Source: Flavobacterium frigoris (GTDB lineage Bacteria; Bacteroidota; Bacteroidia; Flavobacteriales; Flavobacteriaceae). From it: a stretch of 64,000 bases of DNA. The stretch's first letter is position 1. Every line of letters starts with the position of its first letter. Location: the NCBI RefSeq assembly GCF_900111075.1, contig NZ_FOFZ01000001.1, positions 558,001 to 622,000 of the forward strand. The letters run 5' to 3'. The notes beneath the pieces are model-generated. The model did not search any database. It was not told where the DNA came from and worked only from the letters and a program-made list of their open reading frames with translations. Positions 44,089 to 51,974 of the stretch are shown here, in pieces. Made by a program: the position numbers and the translations under genes.

Positions 44089-44116
44089 ACCCATTTGCAG
44101 GAGCAGGTGGGTTTTT
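44089..44116 (+). terminator. Terminator after the 32-codon gene
   Basis: ACCCA at 44089-44093 pairs with TGGGT at 44108-44112, with an inner TGC/GCA pair, and five T residues end it. It starts 14 bases after the stop codon. Confidence 0.7.
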
Positions 44117-44125
44117 GTTTATATG

Positions 44126-44133
44126 CAAATCTA
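44126..44133 (-). promoter_or_regulatory. Minus-strand -7 element TAGATTTG opposite the 32-codon gene
   Basis: Perfect TAnnTTTG on the minus strand, placed to give an RNA of about 210 bases antisense to the 32-codon gene and its leader. No clear -33 element is present, and such 6-base matches are common in AT-rich DNA. Confidence 0.3.
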
Positions 44134-44367
44134 CATATAATATTAATATTTTTAGTAGCTGCACGAAAATTATTTTACCAGGATGTCTTAGGTGTTGATT
44201 AATCTTTATTTAATTTTTCACGAATTGATTTTAAGCAAGTAGTAATCTGTTTTTTTGTTAATTCTAAAAACAACAACATAAATATTGATTATTCAATACT
44301 TTATTTGCTTGTTCCCCAAGTTTTGAACTTGATCCGAGATAATGCATAAAATAGATTTTTAAAACAA
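44134..44367. other. Non-coding AT-rich stretch before tRNA-Phe terminator
   Basis: No gene seen. CAAGTT-TTG-AACTTG at 44317-44331 is a perfect 6-base inverted repeat of unknown meaning. Confidence 0.5.
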
Positions 44368-44395
44368 AAAACCCGAATATTTCTATTCGGGTTTT
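44368..44395 (-). terminator. Terminator of tRNA-Phe
   Basis: Twelve-base perfect arms (44368-44379 and 44384-44395, ACCCGAATA core). On the minus strand a T-rich run follows. It begins five bases after the tRNA 3' end. Confidence 0.9.
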
Positions 44396-44399
44396 AAAG

Positions 44400-44472
44400 T
44401 GGTGCCTCCAGGGATCGAACCAGGGACACATGGATTTTCAGTCCATTGCTCTACCATCTGAGCTAAGGCACC
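44400..44472 (-). tRNA. tRNA-Phe (GAA)
   Basis: The minus strand folds into a standard 73-base cloverleaf. The acceptor stem is GGTGCCT with AGGCACC and discriminator A at 44400. The D-arm contains TTAGCTCAGATGGTAGAGCA, the anticodon loop is CTGAAAA with GAA at 44439-44437, and the T-arm is CCTGGTTCGATCCCTGG. The 3' CCA is not encoded and must be added after transcription. A promoter with perfect spacing lies upstream and a strong terminator downstream. Confidence 0.98.
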
Positions 44473-44515
44473 ATTGTTGCTTTTCGTAAGCTGTAATGCT
44501 TGCTGATTGCGGGTG

Positions 44516-44545
44516 CAAAGATAGAATGTTTTTTAGTATATCCAA
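44516..44545 (-). promoter_or_regulatory. Promoter of tRNA-Phe
   Basis: TTG (44545-44543) is followed by 19 bases and a perfect TATCTTTG (44523-44516) on the minus strand, about 43 bases before the tRNA 5' end. This is the best-matching promoter in the window. Confidence 0.75.
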
Positions 44546-44598
44546 TACATTTTTTTAAAAAAATCAATTCGTATCTTCGCGAAATCAAAATTCAAATT

Positions 44599-45333
44599 AT
44601 GATTTTAACAGTTGATGTAGGGAATACAAGAATTAAAGCTGCTGTTTTTGAGGGGGATAAGCTCTTACAGCATTTCGTTTTTATGAAAGAGGAGCTCCAA
44701 AAAAACATTGAAAATATTTTAAAAAAATTTATAAATACTTCCCATTTGGTTGTGGCATCCGTTGGAAATGTCGAAAAACAGGCTTTTTTAAAGTTTGAAA
44801 AAGAGGTTGTGGTTTATTTTATTTCTCATAATGACTCTTTTCCATTTGTTAATGGGTATGAAACACCAAAAACTCTGGGGATTGACAGAATGGTTCTTGC
44901 TGCTGGAGCAACTTTTCAGTTTCCGGGGAAAAATAGATTAGTCATTGATGCTGGAACCTGTGTTACATTTGATTTTGTAAATGAGAATGACAAATATCTT
45001 GGAGGTGCTATAGCCCCAGGATTGCAATTACGATATAAATCATTGCATGATTTTACTGCTAAGCTACCATTGTTGTCGTTAGAAAGTCCTAAAGATTTAG
45101 TAGGGAATTCAACTTCGCAATCAATTCATTCTGGAGTTGTAAATGGATTAGTCTATGAGATTGATGGTTTCATTGATGAATATCGAGGTCTTTGTTCAAA
45201 TTTTATAATAATTTTAACGGGTGGGGATACAGAATTTTTGGCTAAACGATTAAAAAATACCATATTTGCCAATTCAAATTTTCTTTTAGAAAGTTTGAAT
45301 CAAACATTTCAATATAAAATCAAAAATGATTAA
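44599..45333 (+). CDS. coaX: Type III pantothenate kinase
   Basis: Phosphorylates pantothenate, the first step of coenzyme A synthesis. The ATG at 44599 gives 244 residues beginning directly with the phosphate-binding motif MILTVDVGNTRIKAAVFEG. The frame opens 33 codons earlier but those residues fit no family member and run through the tRNA-Phe promoter. Other marks: GIDRMVLAAGA near 95 and LVIDAGTCVTFDFV near 115, with GGAIAPGLQLR near 135. Its last eight bases overlap the outer membrane protein gene. Confidence 0.95.
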   Translation: MILTVDVGNTRIKAAVFEGDKLLQHFVFMKEELQKNIENILKKFINTSHLVVASVGNVEKQAFLKFEKEVVVYFISHNDSFPFVNGYETPKTLGIDRMVLAAGATFQFPGKNRLVIDAGTCVTFDFVNENDKYLGGAIAPGLQLRYKSLHDFTAKLPLLSLESPKDLVGNSTSQSIHSGVVNGLVYEIDGFIDEYRGLCSNFIIILTGGDTEFLAKRLKNTIFANSNFLLESLNQTFQYKIKND

Positions 45334-46570
45334 AAAAATTATAATAAGCGCTTGTTTGCTTTTGTCGTTAGTTTCCTTTGCTCAAGAAGGTACTTCATCA
45401 CCTTATTCTTATTATGGAATTGGAGACATTAGATTTAAAGGAACAGCTGAAGGTCGTTCTATGGCTGGAGTAGAGGTAGAACAAGACAGTATTCATATTA
45501 ACTTACAAAACCCTGCAAGTTTTGCTAATTTAAAGCTTACCACTTTTACACTAGGAGGAACTTATAATACGACAACATTAAAATCAGATTCTAAGAGTGA
45601 AAAGGCAAGAAGAACAACTTTAGATTATCTTGCGGTTGGATTGCCTTTCGGAAAAATAGGAGTTGGATTTGGATTAATTCCTTATTCTTCTGTAGGCTAT
45701 AAAATTGAGTCTGTTTCGGAAGATGTTAATACAATCAATAGAAGATATAATGGTACAGGAGGATTGAATAAAGCATTTCTTGGATTGGGGTATAAAGTAA
45801 ATTCCAATTTTAATATAGGAGCTGATGTTCAGTATAATTTTGGAAGAATTGAAACGAATAGTTTAGAGTTCATTACTGGAACTCCTGTGGGAACCAGCGA
45901 GAAAAACAGGGCTGATTTGTCTGGGGTAAATTTCGACATTGGAGCGATGTATAAGGTTAAGTTAAAGAATAAGCTAAATGTGTATGGGAGTCTTAATTAC
46001 ACATTCCAAAACACCTTGACATCTCAAAATACAAGGGATATAGCTACTGTAGATTACAATTCAGGGTTTAATATTGTGGATGTTTTGGGAGAACAAAAAA
46101 ATAATGTTGACTTGAAGTTTTCAAGCAAGACAACCTTAAGTGCAGGTATTGGTGAATCTCACAAGTGGTTAATTGGTGGGAAAGTGGCTTATTCAAAATC
46201 TTCAGGACAAGCTAATACCTATAATGACTTTGGTAATGTAGGATATGGAAAGTACGGAAATGTGAGTTTAGGAGGGTATTATATTCCTAATTACAATTCA
46301 TTTTCAAGTTATGCAAAAAGAATTGTTTATCGAGGGGGTTTGAAATATGAAAAAACAGGCTTGGTCGTTAGTGGGGAATCTATAAATGATGTTGGACTTA
46401 CTTTAGGATTGGGATTGCCTATTACGGGTACTTTGTCTAATGTAAATATTGGATTCGAGTTAGGGAAAAGAGGAACTACATCATCAAACTTGGTTCAAGA
46501 GAATTATGCTAACATTAGTGTAGGGTTTTCATTGAATGACAAATGGTTCGTTCAAAGAAAATTCCAATAA
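45326..46570 (+). CDS. Outer membrane beta-barrel protein (FadL/OmpP1-like fold, unknown ligand)
   Basis: A 414-residue protein with a signal peptide (ending SFAQ). The N-terminus EGTSSPYSYYGIGDIRFKGTAEGRSMAG and a conserved NLQNPASFANL segment are typical of flavobacterial FadL/OmpP1-like barrels, and regular amphipathic strands follow up to the end (SLNDKWFVQRKFQ). No ligand is evident. It overlaps coaX by eight bases and is followed by lptC, so envelope function is likely. Confidence 0.8.
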   Translation: MIKKIIISACLLLSLVSFAQEGTSSPYSYYGIGDIRFKGTAEGRSMAGVEVEQDSIHINLQNPASFANLKLTTFTLGGTYNTTTLKSDSKSEKARRTTLDYLAVGLPFGKIGVGFGLIPYSSVGYKIESVSEDVNTINRRYNGTGGLNKAFLGLGYKVNSNFNIGADVQYNFGRIETNSLEFITGTPVGTSEKNRADLSGVNFDIGAMYKVKLKNKLNVYGSLNYTFQNTLTSQNTRDIATVDYNSGFNIVDVLGEQKNNVDLKFSSKTTLSAGIGESHKWLIGGKVAYSKSSGQANTYNDFGNVGYGKYGNVSLGGYYIPNYNSFSSYAKRIVYRGGLKYEKTGLVVSGESINDVGLTLGLGLPITGTLSNVNIGFELGKRGTTSSNLVQENYANISVGFSLNDKWFVQRKFQ

Positions 46571-46611
46571 TAAAAGGATTACAGTACATTTCACCTTGTC
46601 GATATTGACGT

Positions 46612-47166
46612 ATGGATTTATTTAAAAGATATAAAATAATTAACGTAGTCACAGTTTTTGCTGTGACTACGTTTTTTGGGTGTGAAAGTAATTTCAAGGA
46701 AGTTCAAAAAATCAATGTCACGGAATTTACGCCAAGTGGAGATGCTGATAAAGTAAATTTAAAGTATACTGATTCGGGGCTTATTAAAGTTGTTTTGCTT
46801 AGTCCTAAAATGTTGGATTTCTCTACTGTTAATTTTCCTTTTACGGAATTTCCTAAAGGGATAGATGTCACATTGTATGATGACAAAGGAAAAAAGACTC
46901 GCGTTACGTCAAACTATGCTATATCTTATAAGGTTACTGGTATAATTGATTTGCAGGGAAAAGTAAAGATTACAACTGAACAAGGGCAAACACTCGAAAC
47001 GGAGCAATTGTACTACGATCAAAAAAATGAGTGGTTTTTTACTGAAAAAAAGTTTAAATTTACAGATATCAAAGGATCTTCAAACGGACAAGGAATAGAT
47101 TTTAGTAAAGATTTCAAGATTATTAATTCACAAAGATTAACGGGCGAATTTGATTCGGCTCAATAA
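46612..47166 (+). CDS. lptC: LPS export ABC transporter periplasmic protein LptC (lipoprotein form)
   Basis: Bridges the LptB2FG transporter and LptA during lipopolysaccharide export. The 184-residue protein has a lipoprotein-type N-terminus (hydrophobic segment ending FFGC, Cys near 24). It then has a beta-jellyroll built of repeated strand pairs: FTPSGDADKVNLKYTDSG, FPKGIDVTLYDDKGKKTRVTSNYA, GIIDLQGKVKITTEQGQTLETEQLYYDQKNEWFFTEKKFKF. The element TEQLYYD-x-x-x-x-WFFTEK is characteristic of LptC/OstA folds. Lipid anchoring, in place of a plain membrane helix, is common in Bacteroidota. Confidence 0.88.
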   Translation: MDLFKRYKIINVVTVFAVTTFFGCESNFKEVQKINVTEFTPSGDADKVNLKYTDSGLIKVVLLSPKMLDFSTVNFPFTEFPKGIDVTLYDDKGKKTRVTSNYAISYKVTGIIDLQGKVKITTEQGQTLETEQLYYDQKNEWFFTEKKFKFTDIKGSSNGQGIDFSKDFKIINSQRLTGEFDSAQ

Positions 47167-47184
47167 AAATCAAATATTTATATT

Positions 47185-47379
47185 ATGGGTTACTTAAAAT
47201 ACACGCCTTACATTTATCTTATTTTTGCTTTGTACTTCATTTATGAAGCTATTGTAAAATGGAGCGATCCTGAGGCTACTCCTTGGTTAAGTGTGATGAT
47301 TGCCGGACTTGCAATTTTTATGTTTTTTTTCAGAAGGAAATATGCAAAGAAGATGCAGGATCGTAATGACCAATCCTAA
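47185..47379 (+). CDS. Small two-helix membrane protein
   Basis: A 64-residue protein with two hydrophobic helices (about 8-22 and 35-50) and a strongly basic end (FFRRKYAKKMQDRNDQS). I recognise no family. It sits 18 bases after lptC and three bases before the CNNM/CorC gene, so it is co-transcribed with envelope genes. Function unknown. Confidence 0.8.
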   Translation: MGYLKYTPYIYLIFALYFIYEAIVKWSDPEATPWLSVMIAGLAIFMFFFRRKYAKKMQDRNDQS

Positions 47380-47382
47380 TCT

Positions 47383-48642
47383 ATGGAAATTGGTGTCATA
47401 ATAGTATGTCTAATACTAAGTGCCTTTTTTTCTGGAATGGAAATTGCATTTATTTCTTCGAATAAAATTTATCTGGAAATAGAAAAAAAACAAGATAATT
47501 TTCTTTCTAAAATCCTTACTAAACTTACCGAAAAACCTTCAAAATTCATAGCCGCTATGCTTATTGGGAACAATATTGCGCTGGTAGTTTATGGTTTTTT
47601 TATGGGTGCGTTACTGATGCGTCAGATAGATTCGCTAGGATATCATTTTTCGGACTTATTGAATTTGCTTATCCAGACGGTGCTGTCTACCTTGATAGTT
47701 CTAATAACAGCAGAGTTTTTACCGAAAGTTTTTTTCCAAATTTATGCAAATGGTCTAATCAAGTTTTTTGCGCTACCAGCCTATGTTTTCTATGTACTTT
47801 TCTATTTTATTTCTACTTTCTTAATCTGGGTTTCTGATTTTGTTTTAAAAAAATTCTTTAGAACAGACGGTGATCAAATACAACTTTATTTTAGTAAAGT
47901 GGAACTTGGAAATTATATTACGGAGCAAATGAGTAGCGTTGAGGATGATGATGAGGTAGATTCAGAAATTCAAATGTTTCAAAATGCCTTGGAATTTTCA
48001 GGGGTGAAGGCTAGAGATGTTATGAGTCCTAGAACGGAACTCGTAGCCATCGATTTATTTGATACAATAGCAGAACTTAAAGAATTGTTTATCGAAACAG
48101 GGTATTCTAAAGTCGTGGTCTATCAAAATTCATTAGATGATATTGTAGGTTACGTACATTCCTTTGATTTGTTTAAGAAACCCAAAAGTATTAAAGCTGT
48201 CGTTATTCCTGTCGAATTTGTTCCTGAAACAATTTACATTAAAGATGTTATGAATTTGCTTACTAAAAAGCGAAAAAGTGTTGCGGTAGTGCTGGATGAA
48301 TATGGCGGAACTTCTGGTATAATAACGATTGAAGACATCGTGGAAGAGCTTTTTGGAGAGATTGAAGACGAACATGATTCAGATGAAGAGCTGATTGAGA
48401 AGGAGCTGGGTGATGACACTTATGTTTTTTCGGCTCGATTTGATGTAGAATATCTGAATCAAGCCTATAAGCTTAACATACCTGAAAGTGATTCTTATGG
48501 TACTCTAGGTGGTTTTATTGTCGATTTCACTAACGATATTCCGTTAAAAGGAGAGGTGATTACCATTGGTACTTACCATTTTGTAATAGAAGAGGCTACA
48601 AATAAGAAAATAGAATTGGTTAAATTAACCATAAAGGACTGA
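47383..48642 (+). CDS. CNNM/CorC (HlyC/TlyC) family membrane protein
   Basis: A 419-residue protein with a DUF21/CNNM membrane domain (about 1-185; four helices, FFSGMEIAFISSNK near 15), a CBS pair (about 200-325; VMSPRTELVAID and VVLDEYGGTSGIITIEDIVEELFGEI), and a C-terminal CorC_HlyC domain (about 340-419; ending with GTLGGFIVDFTNDIPLKGEV). Family members act in magnesium homeostasis, although the old name is hemolysin. GldE of gliding bacteria belongs to the same family; whether this is GldE or a paralogue cannot be told here. Confidence 0.92.
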   Translation: MEIGVIIVCLILSAFFSGMEIAFISSNKIYLEIEKKQDNFLSKILTKLTEKPSKFIAAMLIGNNIALVVYGFFMGALLMRQIDSLGYHFSDLLNLLIQTVLSTLIVLITAEFLPKVFFQIYANGLIKFFALPAYVFYVLFYFISTFLIWVSDFVLKKFFRTDGDQIQLYFSKVELGNYITEQMSSVEDDDEVDSEIQMFQNALEFSGVKARDVMSPRTELVAIDLFDTIAELKELFIETGYSKVVVYQNSLDDIVGYVHSFDLFKKPKSIKAVVIPVEFVPETIYIKDVMNLLTKKRKSVAVVLDEYGGTSGIITIEDIVEELFGEIEDEHDSDEELIEKELGDDTYVFSARFDVEYLNQAYKLNIPESDSYGTLGGFIVDFTNDIPLKGEVITIGTYHFVIEEATNKKIELVKLTIKD

Positions 48643-48749
48643 TTTATTTTATAAAAGTATTTTTTTTGTAAAATAAAACGCTACGAGTATAATTATTAAT
48701 TAGATAATTGTATTTTCGCAAACTGAATATAAAATTAACAACAATAAAA

Positions 48750-50846
48750 ATGGCAGTTTTATCAAATATTAGACAACGTTCCGCTTTAATGATTGCAGTT
48801 ATTGCATTTGCATTATTTGCATTTATCATCGGCGATTTATTCAACAGTGGAAGCTTTAACAGTACATCAAAAGATGTAGGGAGTATCGATGGAAAGGATA
48901 TTTCATTTGAAGATTTCAGAATTAAAGTAAGTAATGTTGAAAAAAGTCAGCAAGGAATTACTTCTACAGCAGCAGCAAACAGAGTTTGGGACCAAGAGGT
49001 TTCTGTAGCTTTGTTAACTTCTGAATTTGAAAAATTAGGTTTAAGAGTTGGAGAAAAGCATTTATTGGCGGTTTTACAAGCTGATCCTAATATTGGGAAA
49101 AACCCAATGTTTGTAAATGAAGCGGGTATGTTTGATATCGCTAAATTTAAAGAATACTTCAAATCTAACCCTGCTCAAGCACAATACTTGAAAGACAGAG
49201 AGAAAGATGCTGAGCTTAATGCCAAATATCAAATCTATAACAGTTTGATAAAATCAGCTGTTTACACGACGCAAAGCGAAGGCAAGTTAAAATATGAAAT
49301 GGAAGCTAACAAAGTGAATTTTGCTTATGTTGCCGGTTTATATTCTACTATCAAAGACAGTGACGTAAAAGTGACTGATGCTGAAATATTAGATTACATG
49401 AAGAAAAATGTAAAGAAATTCAAAGCAGACGAAACTCGTGAAGTAGAGTATGTTTTAATTGAAGATAAAGCTTCAAAAGAAGACGAAGCTGAAGTAAAAA
49501 ATAAAATTACTGGATTATTGTCAGGAAGTGTAGTTTACAACCAAGCAACTGCTAAAAATGATACTTTGGCGGGATTTAGAGCTGCTAAAAACACTATCGA
49601 ATTTGTAAATTCAAATTCAGATGTGCCTTACGATTCTACTTATGTAGCGAAGAAAGATTTACCTGCTGTTGATGCAGATCAGTTATTTAATCTTGCTCCT
49701 GGAGCAGTTTATGGACCGTACGTTTTTGGGAACTACTACTGTGTTTCAAAATCGATGGGTAAAAAACTAGGAGTGAATGCAAAGGCAAGTCATATCTTAA
49801 TTAGTTATGAAGGAACGCAAGTTCCAAACAAAAAAGAAAAAAGAACAAAAGAAGAAGCAAAAGCAAAAGCAGAATCTATATTAGCTCAAGTAAAAGCGAA
49901 TCCAGATAGTTTTATGATGTTGGCTTTTTCTAGCTCAGATGATTCATCAGCACAACAAGGTGGAGATTTAGGATATTTCAGTCAAAATCAAATGGTAAAA
50001 CCATTTAACGATTTTGTTTTCAATAGTAGTATTGGTTCAATTGGTTTGGTAGAAACTCCTTTTGGATTTCACATTATCAAAGTGACTGACAAACAAGATG
50101 GAATTCGTTTAGCGACGGTAGCTTTAAAACTGGAAGCTTCAGAAGCTACTGCAGATAAAGCGTTTACACAAGCGACAAAATTTGAAATGGATGCAACTGA
50201 TAAAGATTTCAATGCCGTAGCAAAAGGAATGGGACTTGCAGTAGTTCCAGGAGTTACTGTGAAACCAATGGATGAGAATTTTGGACCGTTAGGAAATCAA
50301 AGAGCGATTGTAAGATGGGCTTTTGAAGATGATTCTAAAGTAGGTGCAGTAAAAAGATTTGAAGTAGCTAACGTTGGACATGTTATCGCAACAGTTAAAA
50401 ACATAGATAATTCTGGTTTAGTTTCTATTACTCAAGTTAAACCTTATGTAGAGCCAATTCTAAAAAACAAGAAAAAAGCGGAGTTAATCAAAGCTAAAAT
50501 GACAGGAAGCTCTATTGAGGCTATTGCTAAAGCAGCAGGCTCTACTGTGCTACAAGCAACTGATGTTACTATGGAAAACCCAATGTTAACAGGCGTAGGA
50601 CTAGAGCCAAAAGTAGTTGGAAATGCATTCGCATTGGAAGCAAATAAAATATCTGCACCTGTAGAAGGAAATACTGGAGTATATGTTGTTAAAAACATAA
50701 GCACAGTGAAAGCACCAGCATTAAAGGATCATTCTCCTTATGTAGCTAAAATTAAAGCGCAGTCTGCTGGAGATGTAAACAGAGTTTTACCAGCGCTTAA
50801 AGACAATGCAAAAATTGAAGACAATAGAAAACAATTTAATTACTAA
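48750..50846 (+). CDS. SurA/PpiD-like peptidylprolyl isomerase
   Basis: Membrane-anchored periplasmic folding factor of 698 residues. The ATG at 48750 gives MAVLSNIRQRSALMIAV, one N-terminal helix of the PpiD kind (about 12-35). A SurA_N-like chaperone region follows (about 40-250), then a parvulin domain near 345-460 (AKASHILISYEG, QGGDLGYFSQNQMVKPFNDFVF, ETPFGFHIIKV) and a C-terminal helical region with a second, degenerate parvulin-like part. An in-frame ATG 14 codons upstream is less likely. It ends the coaX-lptC-CorC run. Confidence 0.92.
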   Translation: MAVLSNIRQRSALMIAVIAFALFAFIIGDLFNSGSFNSTSKDVGSIDGKDISFEDFRIKVSNVEKSQQGITSTAAANRVWDQEVSVALLTSEFEKLGLRVGEKHLLAVLQADPNIGKNPMFVNEAGMFDIAKFKEYFKSNPAQAQYLKDREKDAELNAKYQIYNSLIKSAVYTTQSEGKLKYEMEANKVNFAYVAGLYSTIKDSDVKVTDAEILDYMKKNVKKFKADETREVEYVLIEDKASKEDEAEVKNKITGLLSGSVVYNQATAKNDTLAGFRAAKNTIEFVNSNSDVPYDSTYVAKKDLPAVDADQLFNLAPGAVYGPYVFGNYYCVSKSMGKKLGVNAKASHILISYEGTQVPNKKEKRTKEEAKAKAESILAQVKANPDSFMMLAFSSSDDSSAQQGGDLGYFSQNQMVKPFNDFVFNSSIGSIGLVETPFGFHIIKVTDKQDGIRLATVALKLEASEATADKAFTQATKFEMDATDKDFNAVAKGMGLAVVPGVTVKPMDENFGPLGNQRAIVRWAFEDDSKVGAVKRFEVANVGHVIATVKNIDNSGLVSITQVKPYVEPILKNKKKAELIKAKMTGSSIEAIAKAAGSTVLQATDVTMENPMLTGVGLEPKVVGNAFALEANKISAPVEGNTGVYVVKNISTVKAPALKDHSPYVAKIKAQSAGDVNRVLPALKDNAKIEDNRKQFNY

Positions 50847-50874
50847 ATGTATATAAAGTAATTATTAATTTCAT

Positions 50875-50907
50875 AAAAAAACCCGATGCATTGTATCGGG
50901 TTTTTTT
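50875..50907 (+). terminator. Terminator of the PPIase gene
   Basis: AAAAAACCCGAT (50875-50886) pairs with ATCGGGTTTTTT from 50895, and seven T residues follow. It is symmetrical enough to serve the convergent GHMP kinase gene as well. Confidence 0.9.
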
Positions 50908-50944
50908 AGTTTGAATAAGTTTTGAAGTACTGTTTATTGCCAAT

Positions 50945-51862
50945 CTAACGTAGTATCATTTCATCATAAGGAATGACGGTTTCATAACCTTTTTGTTTAA
51001 AATAATCCGTCGGATCTGACTCAGAAAGAACCATCACGAAATCACCACCCCAGGCGCCTAGACTTTTTACTACACCATTGAAATCAGGAAATAACGTTTC
51101 TTTAACCGTTTTCATTTTTAGAATTATGCTCAGTTTTGCCTCGTGTTCTTGTAAAGCATTCGCGAAATTTTTAAGTGTATTTGCATTTAATACCGCTTGC
51201 GTTATTTGATTGTTAGTGGCAATTATTTGTTCCAAATTGTTGTTTCTCTGACTATAGTATGATTGAATTGCTGCTTTACTATTTTGCTTTTTATTGAGAT
51301 AGACAAAGTACAAATTTTCCAGAAAGTTAGGATTAAAAAGCACTTTTTCCACTATAGGCTTGGCTCGCTCCAGATGATATATAACAGGTCCGTTGTTTTG
51401 CGCGCAGGCAATATCGTAACCGCTACCTCCAAAACTATTATTCAGCAGTACAAAGGCGTCAATTTTTAGCCATTGTGCAATATTGTTTATTAAAGTAGAC
51501 GAAGTTCCTAGTCCCCATTGTTTTGGAAAAGTGAGTTGAGTAGTAATGGTATATCCCGAATCATCCTTTATAAAACTAGGATTTAATACATAGGCTTCAT
51601 GAAGAATAGATAATAAAGTTGTCTTTATAGTATCGGGTTCTTGTGGTACTTGATTCTGGATTTCTGAAAACGAAATAGTATCTTCAAACCAGATTTGTCC
51701 GTCAGCATCAAAGCTTTTCCAATGAATTTCATGATTAGGGTTGTTTTCGACAATTAAGTTCTGTCCGAATTTAGTAGGTAATGCAAAAGCTTTCGCACCG
51801 TCTAAAACCAGATATTCTCCGGTAATCAAAAGTTTTCCGTTACTATAGAATGTTTCTTTCAT
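50945..51862 (-). CDS. GYDIA-type GHMP kinase (candidate phosphomevalonate kinase)
   Basis: A 305-residue GHMP-superfamily kinase. GKLLITGEYLVLDGAKAFALP at 9-29 is the N-terminal motif, KQWGLGTSSTLINNIAQW near 115 the ATP loop, and GSGYDIACAQNNGPVIYHLE near 145 the GYDIA element that names this flavobacterial subgroup. GAWGGDFVMVLSES near 275 is the C-terminal glycine motif. It lies 112 bases downstream of HMG-CoA reductase on the same strand. The mevalonate kinase and decarboxylase of this window lie elsewhere and no other phosphomevalonate kinase is seen, so that activity is a reasonable inference. Confidence 0.85.
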   Translation of the reverse strand: MKETFYSNGKLLITGEYLVLDGAKAFALPTKFGQNLIVENNPNHEIHWKSFDADGQIWFEDTISFSEIQNQVPQEPDTIKTTLLSILHEAYVLNPSFIKDDSGYTITTQLTFPKQWGLGTSSTLINNIAQWLKIDAFVLLNNSFGGSGYDIACAQNNGPVIYHLERAKPIVEKVLFNPNFLENLYFVYLNKKQNSKAAIQSYYSQRNNNLEQIIATNNQITQAVLNANTLKNFANALQEHEAKLSIILKMKTVKETLFPDFNGVVKSLGAWGGDFVMVLSESDPTDYFKQKGYETVIPYDEMILR

Positions 51863-51892
51863 TTAGGGTGAATTTATTGCAGTATTTTTTTT

Positions 51893-51966
51893 AGCCCCGA
51901 TAGCAGCGGTATCCTTTACTTGATTTCTTTAATCAAGTAAAGATTTAGCGTATAGCGGGATTAGCT
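51893..51966. repeat. Dispersed palindromic element, copy B
   Basis: AGCCCCGATAGCAGCGG begins it and TAGCGGGATTAGCT ends it. Inside is a 12-base perfect hairpin (51914-51925 with 51931-51942, 5-base loop). Ends match copy A at 3092-3166 in inverted orientation, while the hairpin sequences differ. It fills most of the gap between HMG-CoA reductase and the GYDIA kinase. Confidence 0.7.
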
Positions 51967-51974
51967 TCTAATTA

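Noticed and set aside
43609..44367. CRISPR array, attachment site or riboswitch in the large gap
   Set aside because: No regularly spaced direct repeats, no integrase and no recognisable aptamer. Only isolated inverted repeats and the small transcription unit are seen.
44400..44472. tRNA-Phe as an integration site for a mobile element
   Set aside because: No duplicated tRNA 3' end and no integrase or phage genes nearby; both flanks are ordinary chromosomal genes.
47383..48642. True hemolysin
   Set aside because: The DUF21-CBS-CorC architecture marks a CNNM/CorC transport-related family; the hemolysin name is historical.
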